A stretch of 45,320 bases of DNA from Leptolyngbya boryana PCC 6306 (GCF_000353285.1 NZ_KB731327.1:1-45320), one strand, 5' to 3'. Positions 25,091 through 34,598 are shown, numbered from the stretch's first letter. Program-made: numbers and translations. Notes: generated by a model from the letters alone, not told the origin.

Positions 25091-27208
25091 ATGTTAAATC
25101 GAGAATTGCTCAATCAATTAGCAGAAACGGTTTCAGTTAGCGGAATCGCTGCAAGTGCCGTCATCACGCTTGCAACCAACACGATTCTTCCTAGCCCTCA
25201 GATTGCCACACTCAGCACAATGGCAGGAGTTGGATTTGCGGTGTCCTACAGAGGATTGAATCGAGATCAAACCATTCGCAAATTGCAGTCCGAGCGCAAC
25301 AATTTTGAACAACAGAAGCTAAAGGCTGAAACCGCTCTCAGTGATGCTCAGAACCGTCTTGAGCAAGGCTTAAAAGACCGTCAGGACTACTACGAACAAA
25401 AACTGGTTGATCTGCGATCGCAGATCAGCGCAGACACGAATTTGAGGACAAAATACGAGGAAGTCAAACGAGCCTTTGATCAAGGTGCAACTGAACTTAG
25501 ATCAACCCTTGCTGAATGTGACCAGCTTCGATCGACCGTTGCAGGGTTCGAGGGTCAGAAACAACAATGGATTCAGAAGTTTGATGCAATCATCCTAAAC
25601 CACACTCAAGAGAGTGAGAAATTGCATGAGCAAATTCGCCAGCTTGAGCGCGAGAATCTAGAGTACAAAGCGCGATTCGACAGCATTGACGAACTTGCGA
25701 AACTGAGAGCCGACAAGGAAGCCTCAGAACTGCGAGACGCGATCGCGCACTTGCAGAAAGTCTACGAGCAAAAAATGGCTGAATATGTGCAGCTTGCCCA
25801 TCGCTACAACGACCTCAGAACTGAGGATGACGCTAAATTTGCCGAGCTACAGGGCAAATTCTCCTATCTCACAGGTGAAGGCTTTCAAGAAGTTCAGCAA
25901 GAATTCAGTGCGGACCTCTCTGATCGCGATCGAATGCTGATTGCGGCAAGCGCCAGGATCTCAGAGCTTGAATCGCCCTACTATTTCGATGAGATTGGCG
26001 AATTTACCCGCCCAAATCGCTTGATTAAAGCCTTGTGGGAGAGTGAGCAGCCCATTTGCCTCGATGCCTCTGAAATTGTGCCCTACAGCGATGGGACTGG
26101 CTTTGATGTCTTTCTCAGTTTGCGAGATCGCAAAATCAGAGGGCAAGCGACGATCGATGCACTCAATGATCGCGGCAACGAGTTCAGCGTTTTGTGCGGT
26201 TGCATTAAGGATCTGAAGTTTGAATACGATCGCACCAACCCACATCGCATCAAAACGGCAATGGTGTTCCGTAAGACTGCGAAAACCGACTCGAAAGCGA
26301 CGATCGATAAGCTGTGGATTCCAGCCGATCAGTTTGCTGCAAAAGTACCGAAGCTCCTGAAAAAAGCCATGACCCGCATCATGGCATCCACAGGCGAGGG
26401 CAAAGGCATCTTTGTCAATTTGCTTCTAGCCGTCGAAGCCAATCAGATGGCTCCTGCTTTTGTGCGATTGCATGACCCGATGGACGGTTCCGCAGAAGAC
26501 CACTGGCAAATCCCCAAAGCGTCGAAAGGAGCCGCCCAAAGCGTCAAAGCCATGAAAGCGTTTCTTGCCGAATTTGATCAGCGTTTGGAAAAACACATTG
26601 CCCACCCTAAAACACTCGACATCTTCGATGAAGTCGATATCCTTGCCGAGCGCGATAGCAGCATCAATAAATCTATGCTGACTTGTGCTAAAGGAATGCG
26701 GCACAACGGCATGAGAGCCTATCTCATCGGACAGTCCCCCAGTGCTGGAAAAAAGGGCTTTGAATGGGCAGACTTCGACAATTTTAACTGCGTTTATTTC
26801 GGGACTGCTACCATTACCGCGATCGACAAAACACCTGCCCTAGAAACAAAGAAAGACGCGCTCCGCAAGGAGTATGACAAACTCAAAGAATACTGCGATC
26901 GCCAAAATGAGGAGTTTGGCTTAGACGGTTGGAATGAATATCGAATTGGGCTGATTGTCACAGGTGGAAAGGCTTTCTTCTTCGAGCTTCCCAATGCAGA
27001 TTCAATCGTTTGTGATTGGAGCAAATTGACACAACAGCCAACAGAAAAAGTGGAAACCCTAGAGCCTGTAAAGTCAAACTTCGACTGTCCCGAATGCAGT
27101 TCTAGCAACACAAAAGATCGATCAGGCAGAAAGAAACTGGCAAATCAGCTAACCAGATATTATCGAGTTTGTAGCGATTGCCAGCATAAATTTGAAACTG
27201 ATTTGTAG
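25091..27208 (+). CDS. Membrane-anchored coiled-coil P-loop ATPase with C-terminal zinc ribbon
   Basis: 705 aa from ATG 25091 (AAGGA upstream; the in-frame start at 25007 lies inside the previous gene). One or two hydrophobic segments at about 15-50, then a coiled coil from about 55 to 290. A conserved globular part is followed by a P-loop domain with Walker A STGEGKG at about 433-439 and Walker B LDIFDEVDIL at about 509-518. A CPEC-x(n)-CSDC zinc ribbon closes the protein. The ATPase core resembles the HerA/FtsK/VirD4 group (TGEGKG, then a DPMDG segment and a glutamine-switch IGQS). It may be a coupling or DNA-translocating protein for mobilisation or segregation of the plasmid. I do not know this exact architecture. 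Confidence 0.75.
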   Translation: MLNRELLNQLAETVSVSGIAASAVITLATNTILPSPQIATLSTMAGVGFAVSYRGLNRDQTIRKLQSERNNFEQQKLKAETALSDAQNRLEQGLKDRQDYYEQKLVDLRSQISADTNLRTKYEEVKRAFDQGATELRSTLAECDQLRSTVAGFEGQKQQWIQKFDAIILNHTQESEKLHEQIRQLERENLEYKARFDSIDELAKLRADKEASELRDAIAHLQKVYEQKMAEYVQLAHRYNDLRTEDDAKFAELQGKFSYLTGEGFQEVQQEFSADLSDRDRMLIAASARISELESPYYFDEIGEFTRPNRLIKALWESEQPICLDASEIVPYSDGTGFDVFLSLRDRKIRGQATIDALNDRGNEFSVLCGCIKDLKFEYDRTNPHRIKTAMVFRKTAKTDSKATIDKLWIPADQFAAKVPKLLKKAMTRIMASTGEGKGIFVNLLLAVEANQMAPAFVRLHDPMDGSAEDHWQIPKASKGAAQSVKAMKAFLAEFDQRLEKHIAHPKTLDIFDEVDILAERDSSINKSMLTCAKGMRHNGMRAYLIGQSPSAGKKGFEWADFDNFNCVYFGTATITAIDKTPALETKKDALRKEYDKLKEYCDRQNEEFGLDGWNEYRIGLIVTGGKAFFFELPNADSIVCDWSKLTQQPTEKVETLEPVKSNFDCPECSSSNTKDRSGRKKLANQLTRYYRVCSDCQHKFETDL

Positions 27209-27386
27209 GGCATTGTATCAGCGCAAGCCGTTGCGCTACTCTGCGCTTCAATGCGCGACGGCTTCTAAAAGCTTTGCTACACAGGCAATTCATCAGCGCA
27301 ATCATCAGCGCATCTTCAGCTTGTTTGGGATCGCGTTTGAAGCGCAACTGTTAGAAAATAATACTGAGATTGTATTAGGAGAAGTC

Positions 27387-27545
27387 ATGTACGGTTATCG
27401 AGGAAATCGAGGAGTCATTAGCAACTTTCTTGGAACTCTGTTAGCAGGTTATCTAGTGGGTCAAATTCTGCCGCTCGGTTCACTGGTTAACGCAATCGGT
27501 CAAAACATCGACAATATTGCTAAATCAGGACAGGTAAAACGATGA
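27387..27545 (+). CDS. Small hypothetical membrane-associated protein (52 aa)
   Basis: ATG 27387 follows TTAGGAGAAGTC closely. The protein, MYGYRGNRGVISNFLGTLLA onward, has one hydrophobic segment and overlaps the next gene by 4 bp. The 178 bp upstream are rich in repeated TCAGCGCA-like pieces and contain no gene. Function unknown. Confidence 0.65.
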   Translation: MYGYRGNRGVISNFLGTLLAGYLVGQILPLGSLVNAIGQNIDNIAKSGQVKR

Positions 27546-27931
27546 AGCATCTATCGAGCGAGTACAAAGCTTACATCAATTCGGCTGGTTGGAAAAAGTC
27601 GTTAAGACGTGCGATCGCATTCAATTTGTTATTGGGTCAAGACGTTGTTTTCCCATTCCTAAAAGCTCACGATATTGAGCATCTGAGCTATAAGCGAATT
27701 AACTTCAAGAATTGCAGAGGGTACGAAATCCCATTTCTTGATCTACTGCCGCTCAATCGTGTAATTCATCGTCAAGTTGTCACACCCATCAAAGATGTGT
27801 TGCGATCCCTGTTTGGACGGAAATTAGGCAGTGCGATCGTCGCTTACTTCTTAAGAATGTGCCTACTGTTTTGGTATGCGATAGTTCTGCTTACCGTAGT
27901 TACATTTTTCTCGCTGTCAAATCTGCTTTGA
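27542..27931 (+). CDS. Hypothetical protein with C-terminal membrane helix (129 aa)
   Basis: Overlaps the previous stop by 4 bp (ATGA), so it is coupled to it. A basic N-terminal half, then one strong hydrophobic helix at about 97-120 (YFLRMCLLFWYAIVLLTVVT). Not recognised. A membrane partner of the coiled-coil ATPase is possible from context. Confidence 0.65.
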   Translation: MKHLSSEYKAYINSAGWKKSLRRAIAFNLLLGQDVVFPFLKAHDIEHLSYKRINFKNCRGYEIPFLDLLPLNRVIHRQVVTPIKDVLRSLFGRKLGSAIVAYFLRMCLLFWYAIVLLTVVTFFSLSNLL

Positions 27932-28093
27932 GTTCTTATTGCGATCCTCGCATTGAACTAGGGCGGAATGCAACGAACTTCACGCAGCCTTTTCATTACC
28001 TGTCTGGTTGTCTTTGCTGGCGTTAACACAATCTTCTAGTGAAGACGCTTGTTATCAATTCTTATCACTTCACCATTCACATAGAACAAAACA

Positions 28094-28447
28094 ATGTCTC
28101 AATACTCATCTGAATCAGCGCACCAACAAACGGTTGAAATTTTGCAACAGTTACAAGTGCCAAACCCAGAGTATGCTGTGAATCTGATTGCTTGGCTCGA
28201 ATCAATTGCGACTGACTCGAATTTTCAGAATTCGGTGCAAACTGAAGCACAACGATTTGCAATTCAGTGGCATTGCGCGAAGCAATATGCAATCTCTGTT
28301 TTGGATGTTGCAGATCCAACCCCAGAGCTTATTTTAGAGATGTACCGAACGATTTATTCAAAGCAGTCTGAAAGTGCGATTGGAGAGGTTGCTTCAGCCA
28401 TTCGAGAGTTTGTGACTGAACTCAGCCGAATTCGCCAAAGTAGATAG
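28094..28447 (+). CDS. Hypothetical helical protein (117 aa)
   Basis: Soluble, helical, acidic, with no known motif. It lies 162 bp after the previous gene and directly before a strong terminator, so it ends the operon or has its own promoter. AGAACAAAAC before the start gives no clear ribosome binding site. Confidence 0.55.
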   Translation: MSQYSSESAHQQTVEILQQLQVPNPEYAVNLIAWLESIATDSNFQNSVQTEAQRFAIQWHCAKQYAISVLDVADPTPELILEMYRTIYSKQSESAIGEVASAIREFVTELSRIRQSR

Positions 28448-28479
28448 CAAACCTACTTACGCCAGTTATCAGCATAAGT

Positions 28480-28502
28480 AAAGCGGTTCGTCGCCGCTTT
28501 TT
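28480..28502 (+). terminator. Rho-independent terminator ending the unknown operon
   Basis: AAAGCGG (28480-28486) pairs with CCGCTTT (28494-28500) around TTCGTCG and runs into T residues. The 280 bp from here to parA hold no gene. They contain one copy of the partition-like motif at 28685. Confidence 0.8.
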
Positions 28503-28684
28503 CGATTTAGCTGGACGCTTCGCTTTCACAACCAGCTCAGATAATAGAGTTCGCGGCATCACAGCAACGAATTCTAGCAGTTTGAGATCACGCTTAATAG
28601 CCTACTGGCACTGTATTTACTTGGAGTCCGCTTGTTCAGATCACTTCGTCGCTTAGAAAGTAAATCGAAATTAGTACTTATTAA

Positions 28685-28698
28685 ATGACTAAATTCAG
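28685..28698 (-). promoter_or_regulatory. Partition-like 14-bp near-palindrome, copy 1
   Basis: On the minus strand it reads AGCTGAATTTAGTC, 12 of 14 bases matching GACTGAATTTAGTC, a palindrome with one mismatched pair. It lies about 87 bp before parA. Further copies are at 29638, 29970 and 34654. This looks like a parS or operator family. Confidence 0.5.
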
Positions 28699-28784
28699 CT
28701 ATTGCATAATTCACCAAAAGCAGTTTTAATACGTTGAGCAAGAAATGTTGCTCTACACTCTTCTCGTTTTGCTAAAGGTGTTTT

Positions 28785-29549
28785 ATGCAAACGCTAACCT
28801 GTACCTCGCTATCGGGAGGGCAAGGAAAAACGACCACTTCTATCTTTCTTGGACGGACATTAGTTCAAGCTGGATACCGAGTTCTAATGATCGATGCCGA
28901 TCCTCAATCCAGTTTGACCTTCTATTTGGGGCAGGAAGTTCAACCGAATCAGCCGACCTTGCTAGAGGTTCTCAAAAAGCTAGTGCCAGTTGAGGATGGA
29001 ATTTATGAAGTACAAGACAATCTTTGGCTGATGCCTTCAGATGATGCCTTAGATAATGCTCAAGATTATCTTTCTGGAAGCGGAATGGGAGCGATCGTAC
29101 TCGGAAAACGACTGAAGGAAGTTTCAGATTTGTTTCAGTTCTGCATCATTGATGCACCACCTCAGCGATCGCAGATTTGTTTAACAACGGTTGGAGCCGC
29201 AGATTATGTTCTAATTCCGGCTGAAGCGTCCTCGAAAGGAGTTAATTCGCTCATTCGGACGCTTGATCTGATTCAAGAGCTTAAAGATATGGACGCTTTT
29301 TCGGGTTCAGTTCTGGGAGTTCTACCGTTTCGCGATCGCTGGACGGGACGAACTCAGGCGAATCAAAGCAAAAAAAGTATTGAAACGATGCGCGAGATTG
29401 CGGGAGAAATGCCAATTCTTCCCTCGATTCTGGAGTCTGAGCAGTTCAAAAAAGCGATCGATCAAGGCAAAATGCTCAACGAATTAGGTCATCCGAATCT
29501 TGAGCATCCATTTCAGCAAATCGTTCAAAAGTTGGTAGGTGGAAAATGA
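28785..29549 (+). CDS. parA: ParA-family partition ATPase
   Basis: 254 aa with a deviant Walker A SGGQGKTTT at the N-terminus, Walker A' region LMIDADPQSSLTFYLG and switch region IIDAPPQ. The usual signature lysine (KGGxGKT) is Ser here, as I recall for other cyanobacterial plasmid ParA proteins. It drives segregation of plasmid copies together with a DNA-binding partner. The next gene overlaps its stop by 4 bp (ATGA), which is typical of a par operon. AAAGGTG lies before the start. A full ParA fold with no extra N-terminal HTH makes it the small type, so repression, if any, must come from the partner. Confidence 0.9.
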   Translation: MQTLTCTSLSGGQGKTTTSIFLGRTLVQAGYRVLMIDADPQSSLTFYLGQEVQPNQPTLLEVLKKLVPVEDGIYEVQDNLWLMPSDDALDNAQDYLSGSGMGAIVLGKRLKEVSDLFQFCIIDAPPQRSQICLTTVGAADYVLIPAEASSKGVNSLIRTLDLIQELKDMDAFSGSVLGVLPFRDRWTGRTQANQSKKSIETMREIAGEMPILPSILESEQFKKAIDQGKMLNELGHPNLEHPFQQIVQKLVGGK

Positions 29550-29959
29550 CGGACGCTTTCGACCGCTTAAAAAATCGCTCTAGAGCAACAGTGCCTTTGA
29601 GAGATGCTTCATTAGTTAAAGACATAAATGACGTAAAGACTGAATTTAGTCATTTGTCAGAGACGGAAGTGACTAAGGTAGAACAATCTCTTTCGGAACT
29701 CAATGAGGTCGAAGCATTTCCTGAAGTTGTGCGGCGAACGATTCGACTAGAACAGCAAGTCGATGAAGAACTGGAGCGATTGTGTAGTCGCGAGCGCCTC
29801 ACACGAGAAACGTTTCTGGAAGCAGCATATTTGCTGTGCAACGACAAGCCAGAAATTCTACAGGAGGTGCTGACGATCGCGAAAGAACGATACCGTCAGC
29901 GTAAAGCTGCGGGTGAAAAGCGCAAGTTTCAAACGATGGGTAAAAAGTTTGAGTCATAA
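29546..29959 (+). CDS. Probable partition partner (ParB-like in role), 137 aa
   Basis: Highly charged and helical, overlapping parA by 4 bp. The C-terminal half (RLTRETFLEAAYLLCNDKPE and KERYRQRKAA) looks like a small RHH-type DNA-binding domain. No ParB/Srx motif is present, so it is ParB-like by position, not by family. One copy of the GACTGAATTTAGTC motif lies inside the gene (29638-29651) and another just after it (29970-29983), consistent with self-binding near its own operon. Confidence 0.65.
   Translation: MTDAFDRLKNRSRATVPLRDASLVKDINDVKTEFSHLSETEVTKVEQSLSELNEVEAFPEVVRRTIRLEQQVDEELERLCSRERLTRETFLEAAYLLCNDKPEILQEVLTIAKERYRQRKAAGEKRKFQTMGKKFES
29638..29651 (+). promoter_or_regulatory. 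Partition-like near-palindrome, copy 2
   Basis: Exact GACTGAATTTAGTC, inside the parA partner gene. The motif is a palindrome apart from one G-T pair. Confidence 0.5.
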
Positions 29960-29969
29960 ACAACTAAAA

Positions 29970-29983
29970 GACTGAATTTAGTC
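29970..29983 (+). promoter_or_regulatory. Partition-like near-palindrome, copy 3
   Basis: Exact GACTGAATTTAGTC, 11 bp after the partner gene, followed by a degenerate copy TTGACTGAATGAATT at 29992-30006 and then the helicase gene at 30029. The spacing suggests a binding cluster. Confidence 0.55.
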
Positions 29984-30028
29984 ATTCAATCTTGACTGAA
30001 TGAATTTGAACCAACAGCGAGAGCGACC

Positions 30029-32050
30029 ATGCCACGAATTTTTGACAACATCGAACTGAAGCTGCTGCCAATCTTGCAAGAAACGTTGAAGGATGCAAAA
30101 CGGGCGGATTTTTGTGTTGGATATTTCAATCTACGGGGCTGGCAAGCGATCGATTCCTACATTGAAAAACTTCCAGATGGCAATCAAGAATGTTGTCGAT
30201 TAATTGTGGGAATGCAAACACTACCGCGTGAGCAGCTTCATCGAGCGCTGTCCCTAACTGATGTGGAGTGGGAAGTTGATCAGCGTGAGGCAATCCGACT
30301 CAAGAAACGAGCAGCGCAGGAGTTTCGCGATCAGTTAATGATGGGTGCACCGACAAATGAGGATGAAGCGGGACTGCGGCGGCTGAGTCGGCAATTGAAG
30401 TCAAAGAAATTGGCGGTTAAGCTGTTTCTTCGCCATCCGCTTCATGCCAAGCTCTATCTGATTCATCAAGCAAATCCCAATTTACCAACCATTGGCTTTT
30501 TAGGAAGCAGTAATTTGACGTTAGCTGGATTGCGGTATCAGGGAGAGTTGAACGTTGATGTTTTAGACCATGATGCGACTGAGAAATTGAAGCGCTGGTT
30601 TGAAGAAATGTGGGGCGATCGCTTTTGCCTAGATATCTCAGCCGAACTTGTCCAACTGATTGACGAAAGCTGGGCGCGAGAAGAACTGATTTCGCCGTAT
30701 CACATCTATCTGAAAATTGCCTACCATTTGTCGCAAGAGGCTCGCACTGGGTTGTCTGAGTATCGAGTGCCGAAAGAATTTCGCGATCGCCTATTTGACT
30801 TTCAAAGTGCAGCCGTCCAGATTGCAGCACAGCACGTTAACAAACGGGGTGGTGTTTTGATCGGGGACGTGGTGGGATTAGGAAAAACAATGGTCGGGTC
30901 TGCACTAGCGCGGATTCTGCAAGAAGATGCTTTTCTAGAAACCCTAATCATTTGTCCCAAAAATCTCGTTTCAATGTGGTGGGACTATGTGCGCGAATAT
31001 CGGCTGATTGCAGAAGTGATCTCGATGAGTCAAGTTCAAACCGAACTGCCAAACCTGCGTCGATATCGCGTGGTGCTGATTGATGAAAGCCATAACCTGA
31101 GAAATCCAAATGGGAAGCGGTATCGAGCGATTCAAGAATACATTGCGATGAACGAAAGCAAGTGTATTTTGCTTACAGCTACGCCCTACAACAAAACCTA
31201 TTTAGATTTATCAGCCCAGTTGCGGCTGTTTATCCCGGAAGACAAAGACTTAGGCATTCGACCGGAGCGGCTATTACAGGAGCTTGGCGGAGAGATCGCA
31301 TTTAAACGGAAACATCAAGTTCCAGTGCGATCGCTGCGCGGCTTCGAGATAAGCGAGTATGCAGACGACTGGCGAGACTTAATGAAGCTCTATATGGTAA
31401 GACGAACCCGCAGCTTCATCAAAACTTACTACACTCAAGCGGATGAAGACGGGCGACGATATTTAACTTATCAGGATGGATCGCGAGCTTACTTTCCAGA
31501 GCGTGTTCCCAAAACCGCAAAGTTTGAGATTGGAGATCCGATCAATGATCCATATGCTCGGCTTTATTCTGACTCCGTTGTAACTGTAATTAATCAATTA
31601 AATTTACCGAGATACGGATTAGGAAATTACATTCAAGCCACGATCAAGAAGAATGCGAAAACAAAGAGTGATGAAGCTGAGCAGCGATTAGTTGAGGGAC
31701 TGTCACGCGCCGGACGACGATTGATGGGATTCTGCCGCACGAACTTATTTAAGCGGCTAGAAAGTGGAGGAGTTGCTTTTATTCAATCCTTAGAGCGTCA
31801 TATCTTGCGGAATTACATTTATCTGTATGCGATCGAGCAGGATTTAGAAATTCCGATCGGCACTCAAGAAGCAGAGTTACTCGACACTCGCAACAATGAC
31901 GAAGACTCAGATTCGCTACTCGCCTCATTGTTTGATGTTGAAGTTGAAGAAACTGATACAGAAAGCGTTCGGGAAGTGCTAGATGTCTCTGAAGCGGTAT
32001 TCTCAAAACTGTTGCAGGCTTCCTCAATGCTCAAGGCGACACTCTGTTAA
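30029..32050 (+). pseudogene. PLD-SNF2 helicase, C-terminal helicase domain lost
   Basis: 673 aa. An N-terminal phospholipase-D-like domain (about 1-200) holds one HxK motif in HPLHAKLYLI and GSSNLT. An SNF2/DEAH helicase N-domain (about 245-400) has GDVVGLGKTM (Walker A), LIDESHNLRN (DESH box) and LLTATPYNK. Such proteins usually run to about 1000-1100 aa with a second RecA domain. Here the frame ends in ASSMLKATLC because the gene is joined at about 31993-32005 to part of an AlbA_2 gene in another frame. The RecA2 domain is absent, so ATP-driven translocation is unlikely. PLD-helicase proteins occur in anti-phage and restriction-like loci, so this may be the remnant of a defence gene. Confidence 0.8.
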
Positions 32051-32400
32051 TCGGAGTCAATGACGCAGGAGAAGCGATCGGACTCGCTAACGACTACCGC
32101 ACCCTCAAATCCGGCAAACAAAACCGCGACGGCTTCGAGCTATGGCTGATGGGCGATTTACTCCTCAAAGAATTGGGCAATGATTTAGCACCCACGATCG
32201 CGATCACGTTCCATCTGCTCAACGGGCAAGACATCTGCAAAGTTACCGTCAACCCTGCCCCTCACGAAGTGTTCGTCATCCTCAAAGACAGAAACGGGCA
32301 ATCCAAAAAATGCTTCTTCATCCGCGCTGGAAACTCAACCCGTAGCCTCGACGATCCCAGTGAGCTTATCAGTTACATTCGCGATCGCTGGAAATCTTAG
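31993..32400 (+). pseudogene. 3' part of an AlbA_2 (Schlafen-type) gene fused to the helicase
   Basis: The frame opens after a TGA at 31990 and reads ILKTVAGFLNAQGDTLLIG, VNDAGEAIGL, continuing to FFIRAGNSTRSLDD and RDRWKS. These are hallmarks of the AlbA_2 ATP-binding domain (PF04326), lacking only its first part (the EFK segment). No start codon or ribosome binding site of its own is visible before ATG 32149. It meets the next, convergent AlbA_2 gene tail to tail with a 32-bp overlap. Confidence 0.8.
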
Positions 32401-33643
32401 GCTGACTCTCTCCATTAAAATCCTCTAGCAAGTAGGCGGCAAGCTCTTCGGTCATCACAAATCGAAGAACATCATTGTAGGTAATTTCATAAACGAGCGC
32501 GTGATTTTCCAAAATTCTCAGCTTGCCTCTTAAATAGGGGTGCTGTTCAAAATAGTAAGAAAAGATGATGTTGTTCGGGTTGGCATCATAAATCCATCCG
32601 TCGCTAAGAAGCACAAACTCTCGCACAAACGGGTATTGGCTAAGGTCATTCTTCATGTCTGCCAGCAGTTCTGGAATTAGCGCTTCAACTGATGAAAATA
32701 CGCTTTCGTCTCGTTTGGGCAGTAGCGGACTCGCTTTAACTACTTTTTCACGGGAGGTTTTGAGATGGGCGATCGTGCTGTCGATTGATTTCAATACTTT
32801 GACAATTTCATTAGTGGGATCGCCGCCAATTGAGATCGGTGGAAGTGAACTTGTAGCTTGAATGGCTGCACTATACACATAGTGATTTCCAGCAAGGTCG
32901 TCGTATTCGGCATTCAAAACAATATCTCGATCAAACTCACTGCTCGAACCTGCATAGGTAGCAATATCAAAAAAGTACGGATTGCTACGATCGATCATGG
33001 AACATTTTATCGGAAATTGAGCCGAGTAATTTTGCAGCAATCGTGGCAGAGGCGAAATTGAGATCGACACATTGAGTGCTGGAGCATCAGTTAATGCCAA
33101 AACCCCAAGTTGTGCCACCAACTCTTTATCTGGCTTTAATCGCAATGAATGTGTTAGTCGAGGTTTAGATAAATGCCGCTTCGCCCAAATTGCTTCGACG
33201 ATAAAATGTTGTGCCCTCTCAGTATGAGCGCCTGCCCGAATGTAATAACATTTGTCCGGAGCCATGTGTGGTCCAGCATTACTTTCAGCGATCACAACCA
33301 GCAAAACTGCAAAGCCTGCCTTAATTTCACCTCGCCCTGCTGAATCCTGAATCAATTTAATTTCATAGCTTGGCGTAGGCTCAACTTGGTAAACCGCTTG
33401 GTCAACCCAATCTCGTAATGCCTGTTTTCCCACTTTAAGCGGAACTCCACCATCCGCATTTCCATCGCCATCAACCCCAGCGACAAAACATCCGCCGCCA
33501 GAGTTTGCAAATCCTGAGACAGCGCATTTTAATTTCTTCTTGAGGTCGTCCATACTAACGCCGCTGCATTTAAACTCGAAATGATCATCCTCAGCCGTCG
33601 GAAGTTGTGTTAAATCAAAGCTTTCAAGATCGATTTTGAGCAT
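32369..33643 (-). CDS. AlbA_2-domain ATP-binding protein (intact)
   Basis: 424 aa. The N-terminal AlbA_2 domain (about 15-150) is complete: EDDHFEFKCSGVS, FANSGGGCFVAGVDGDGNADGG and CYYIRAGAHTERA. The C-terminal 270 residues are unrecognised and contain LPPISIGGDPTNE and a helical stretch. Members are found in defence islands and near regulators, with unclear activity. It is oriented against the AlbA_2 fragment. I do not see a ribosome binding site before the start at 33643. Confidence 0.8.
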   Translation of the reverse strand: MLKIDLESFDLTQLPTAEDDHFEFKCSGVSMDDLKKKLKCAVSGFANSGGGCFVAGVDGDGNADGGVPLKVGKQALRDWVDQAVYQVEPTPSYEIKLIQDSAGRGEIKAGFAVLLVVIAESNAGPHMAPDKCYYIRAGAHTERAQHFIVEAIWAKRHLSKPRLTHSLRLKPDKELVAQLGVLALTDAPALNVSISISPLPRLLQNYSAQFPIKCSMIDRSNPYFFDIATYAGSSSEFDRDIVLNAEYDDLAGNHYVYSAAIQATSSLPPISIGGDPTNEIVKVLKSIDSTIAHLKTSREKVVKASPLLPKRDESVFSSVEALIPELLADMKNDLSQYPFVREFVLLSDGWIYDANPNNIIFSYYFEQHPYLRGKLRILENHALVYEITYNDVLRFVMTEELAAYLLEDFNGESQPKISSDRECN

Positions 33644-33684
33644 GACTGAAAGTAAGTAACAGGAACAAACTATTGAGCTAAAAT

Positions 33685-33726
33685 GTTGAGACGGGAGGCT
33701 AAGAAATTCCTAGCCTCCCGCTCAAC
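33685..33726. terminator. Strong hairpin downstream of the YjzC-like gene
   Basis: GTTGAG-A-CGGGAGGCTA pairs with TAGCCTCCCG-CTCAAC around AGAAATTCC: a 10-bp perfect stem extended by 6 bp. It sits between the YjzC-like gene and the AlbA_2 gene, both on the minus strand, so it most likely ends the former. Confidence 0.75.
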
Positions 33727-33905
33727 TATGGATTCGTCACTTGAATCAGAACGTACCCGTCTCCAGTTCCCTGAGTGGGAGGAAACGGTTCACCCTTGAC
33801 ACAAGTAACGTTGCGTCCCGTCGATCGAGCGAATCGATTAACTTCGGCATAGATGCCGCTAATCGGTACGGTTTGACCAGGACGGTATACAGTTGCAGTT
33901 GACAT
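33726..33905 (-). CDS. YjzC-like small protein (59 aa)
   Basis: Not long enough for usual ORF cut-offs. ATG 33905 follows GGAGG at good distance. The protein starts MSTATVYRPGQTVPISGIYA, matching the YjzC pattern (F/Y-x-PGE-x-AP-x-SG-x-Y-x-E). It then has a short charged part and closes with DGYVLIQVTNP. YjzC-like proteins are small and of unknown function. They may bind nucleic acids or be metal-related. The hairpin at 33685-33726 overlaps its stop. Confidence 0.8.
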   Translation of the reverse strand: MSTATVYRPGQTVPISGIYAEVNRFARSTGRNVTCVKGEPFPPTQGTGDGYVLIQVTNP

Positions 33906-34097
33906 AAATCCTCCAAAATACGAGGTTTGTAAGACAGAGTTGCCGCTCTGTCTTTTTCACATCAGAGCTTGAGCGCTATATGTGCGCCCTTCGCTGAATT
34001 CTAATGCTAGAGATAGCGTAACTCACATAATCGAAAATGATCAAAGAATTTGACTAAACGATCGAATTCTTCTACCGATTTCCGCTATACTGCCAAC

Positions 34098-34598
34098 ATG
34101 ACCACTGGATTCAACCGCCAAGAAGTGATTGCGATGACTGGAATAAAACCCAGTAATTTAAGTTATTTAGACGAAACTGACTTAGTAAAACCGCACAAAA
34201 TAGGTGAATCTAAGAAACCGCAGGTCATTTATTCAATCGAACAAGTCATTCAGATTAAACTGATTCAACGATTGAGAGAACAGCTTTCGTTGCAAGAGAT
34301 TCGCAAAATCTTTCAGTTCTTAGTTGATCGACAATATCAACCCAGCATTTTCGGCTGCAAATTAATGCGCGTTGGAAAAGAACTTTACTTCGTCGAAAGT
34401 GAATGTGAGTTCGGGGCTTATGTTCTGTCCGTTTCTGGAAAACATAAGGGACAAATTATGATTCATCAAATTGGCGAACTTGGAGAGGCAATTGTTGAGC
34501 TACAACAAGAGGCGCTCAAGCGACAAATTTTGGATTATGAAAAACGTGCAAAGGGAACGCTTCTCGAAACAGTTTCACAGGTTATGGCTAAGAAGTAA
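34098..34598 (+). CDS. MerR-type transcription regulator
   Basis: 166 aa from ATG 34098 (no clear ribosome binding site; the TTG at 34050 is an alternative). The N-terminal domain is MerR-like (FNRQEVIAMTGIKPSNLSYL, TDLVKPH, YSIEQVIQIKLIQRLRE, LSLQEIRKIFQFL). The C-terminal part (about 80-166) has no recognised sensor domain and no metal-binding Cys cluster. A near-palindromic motif shared with the par locus lies 56 bp after its stop (34654). Its gene may therefore be part of the same regulatory or partition circuit, by inference. Confidence 0.8.
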   Translation: MTTGFNRQEVIAMTGIKPSNLSYLDETDLVKPHKIGESKKPQVIYSIEQVIQIKLIQRLREQLSLQEIRKIFQFLVDRQYQPSIFGCKLMRVGKELYFVESECEFGAYVLSVSGKHKGQIMIHQIGELGEAIVELQQEALKRQILDYEKRAKGTLLETVSQVMAKK

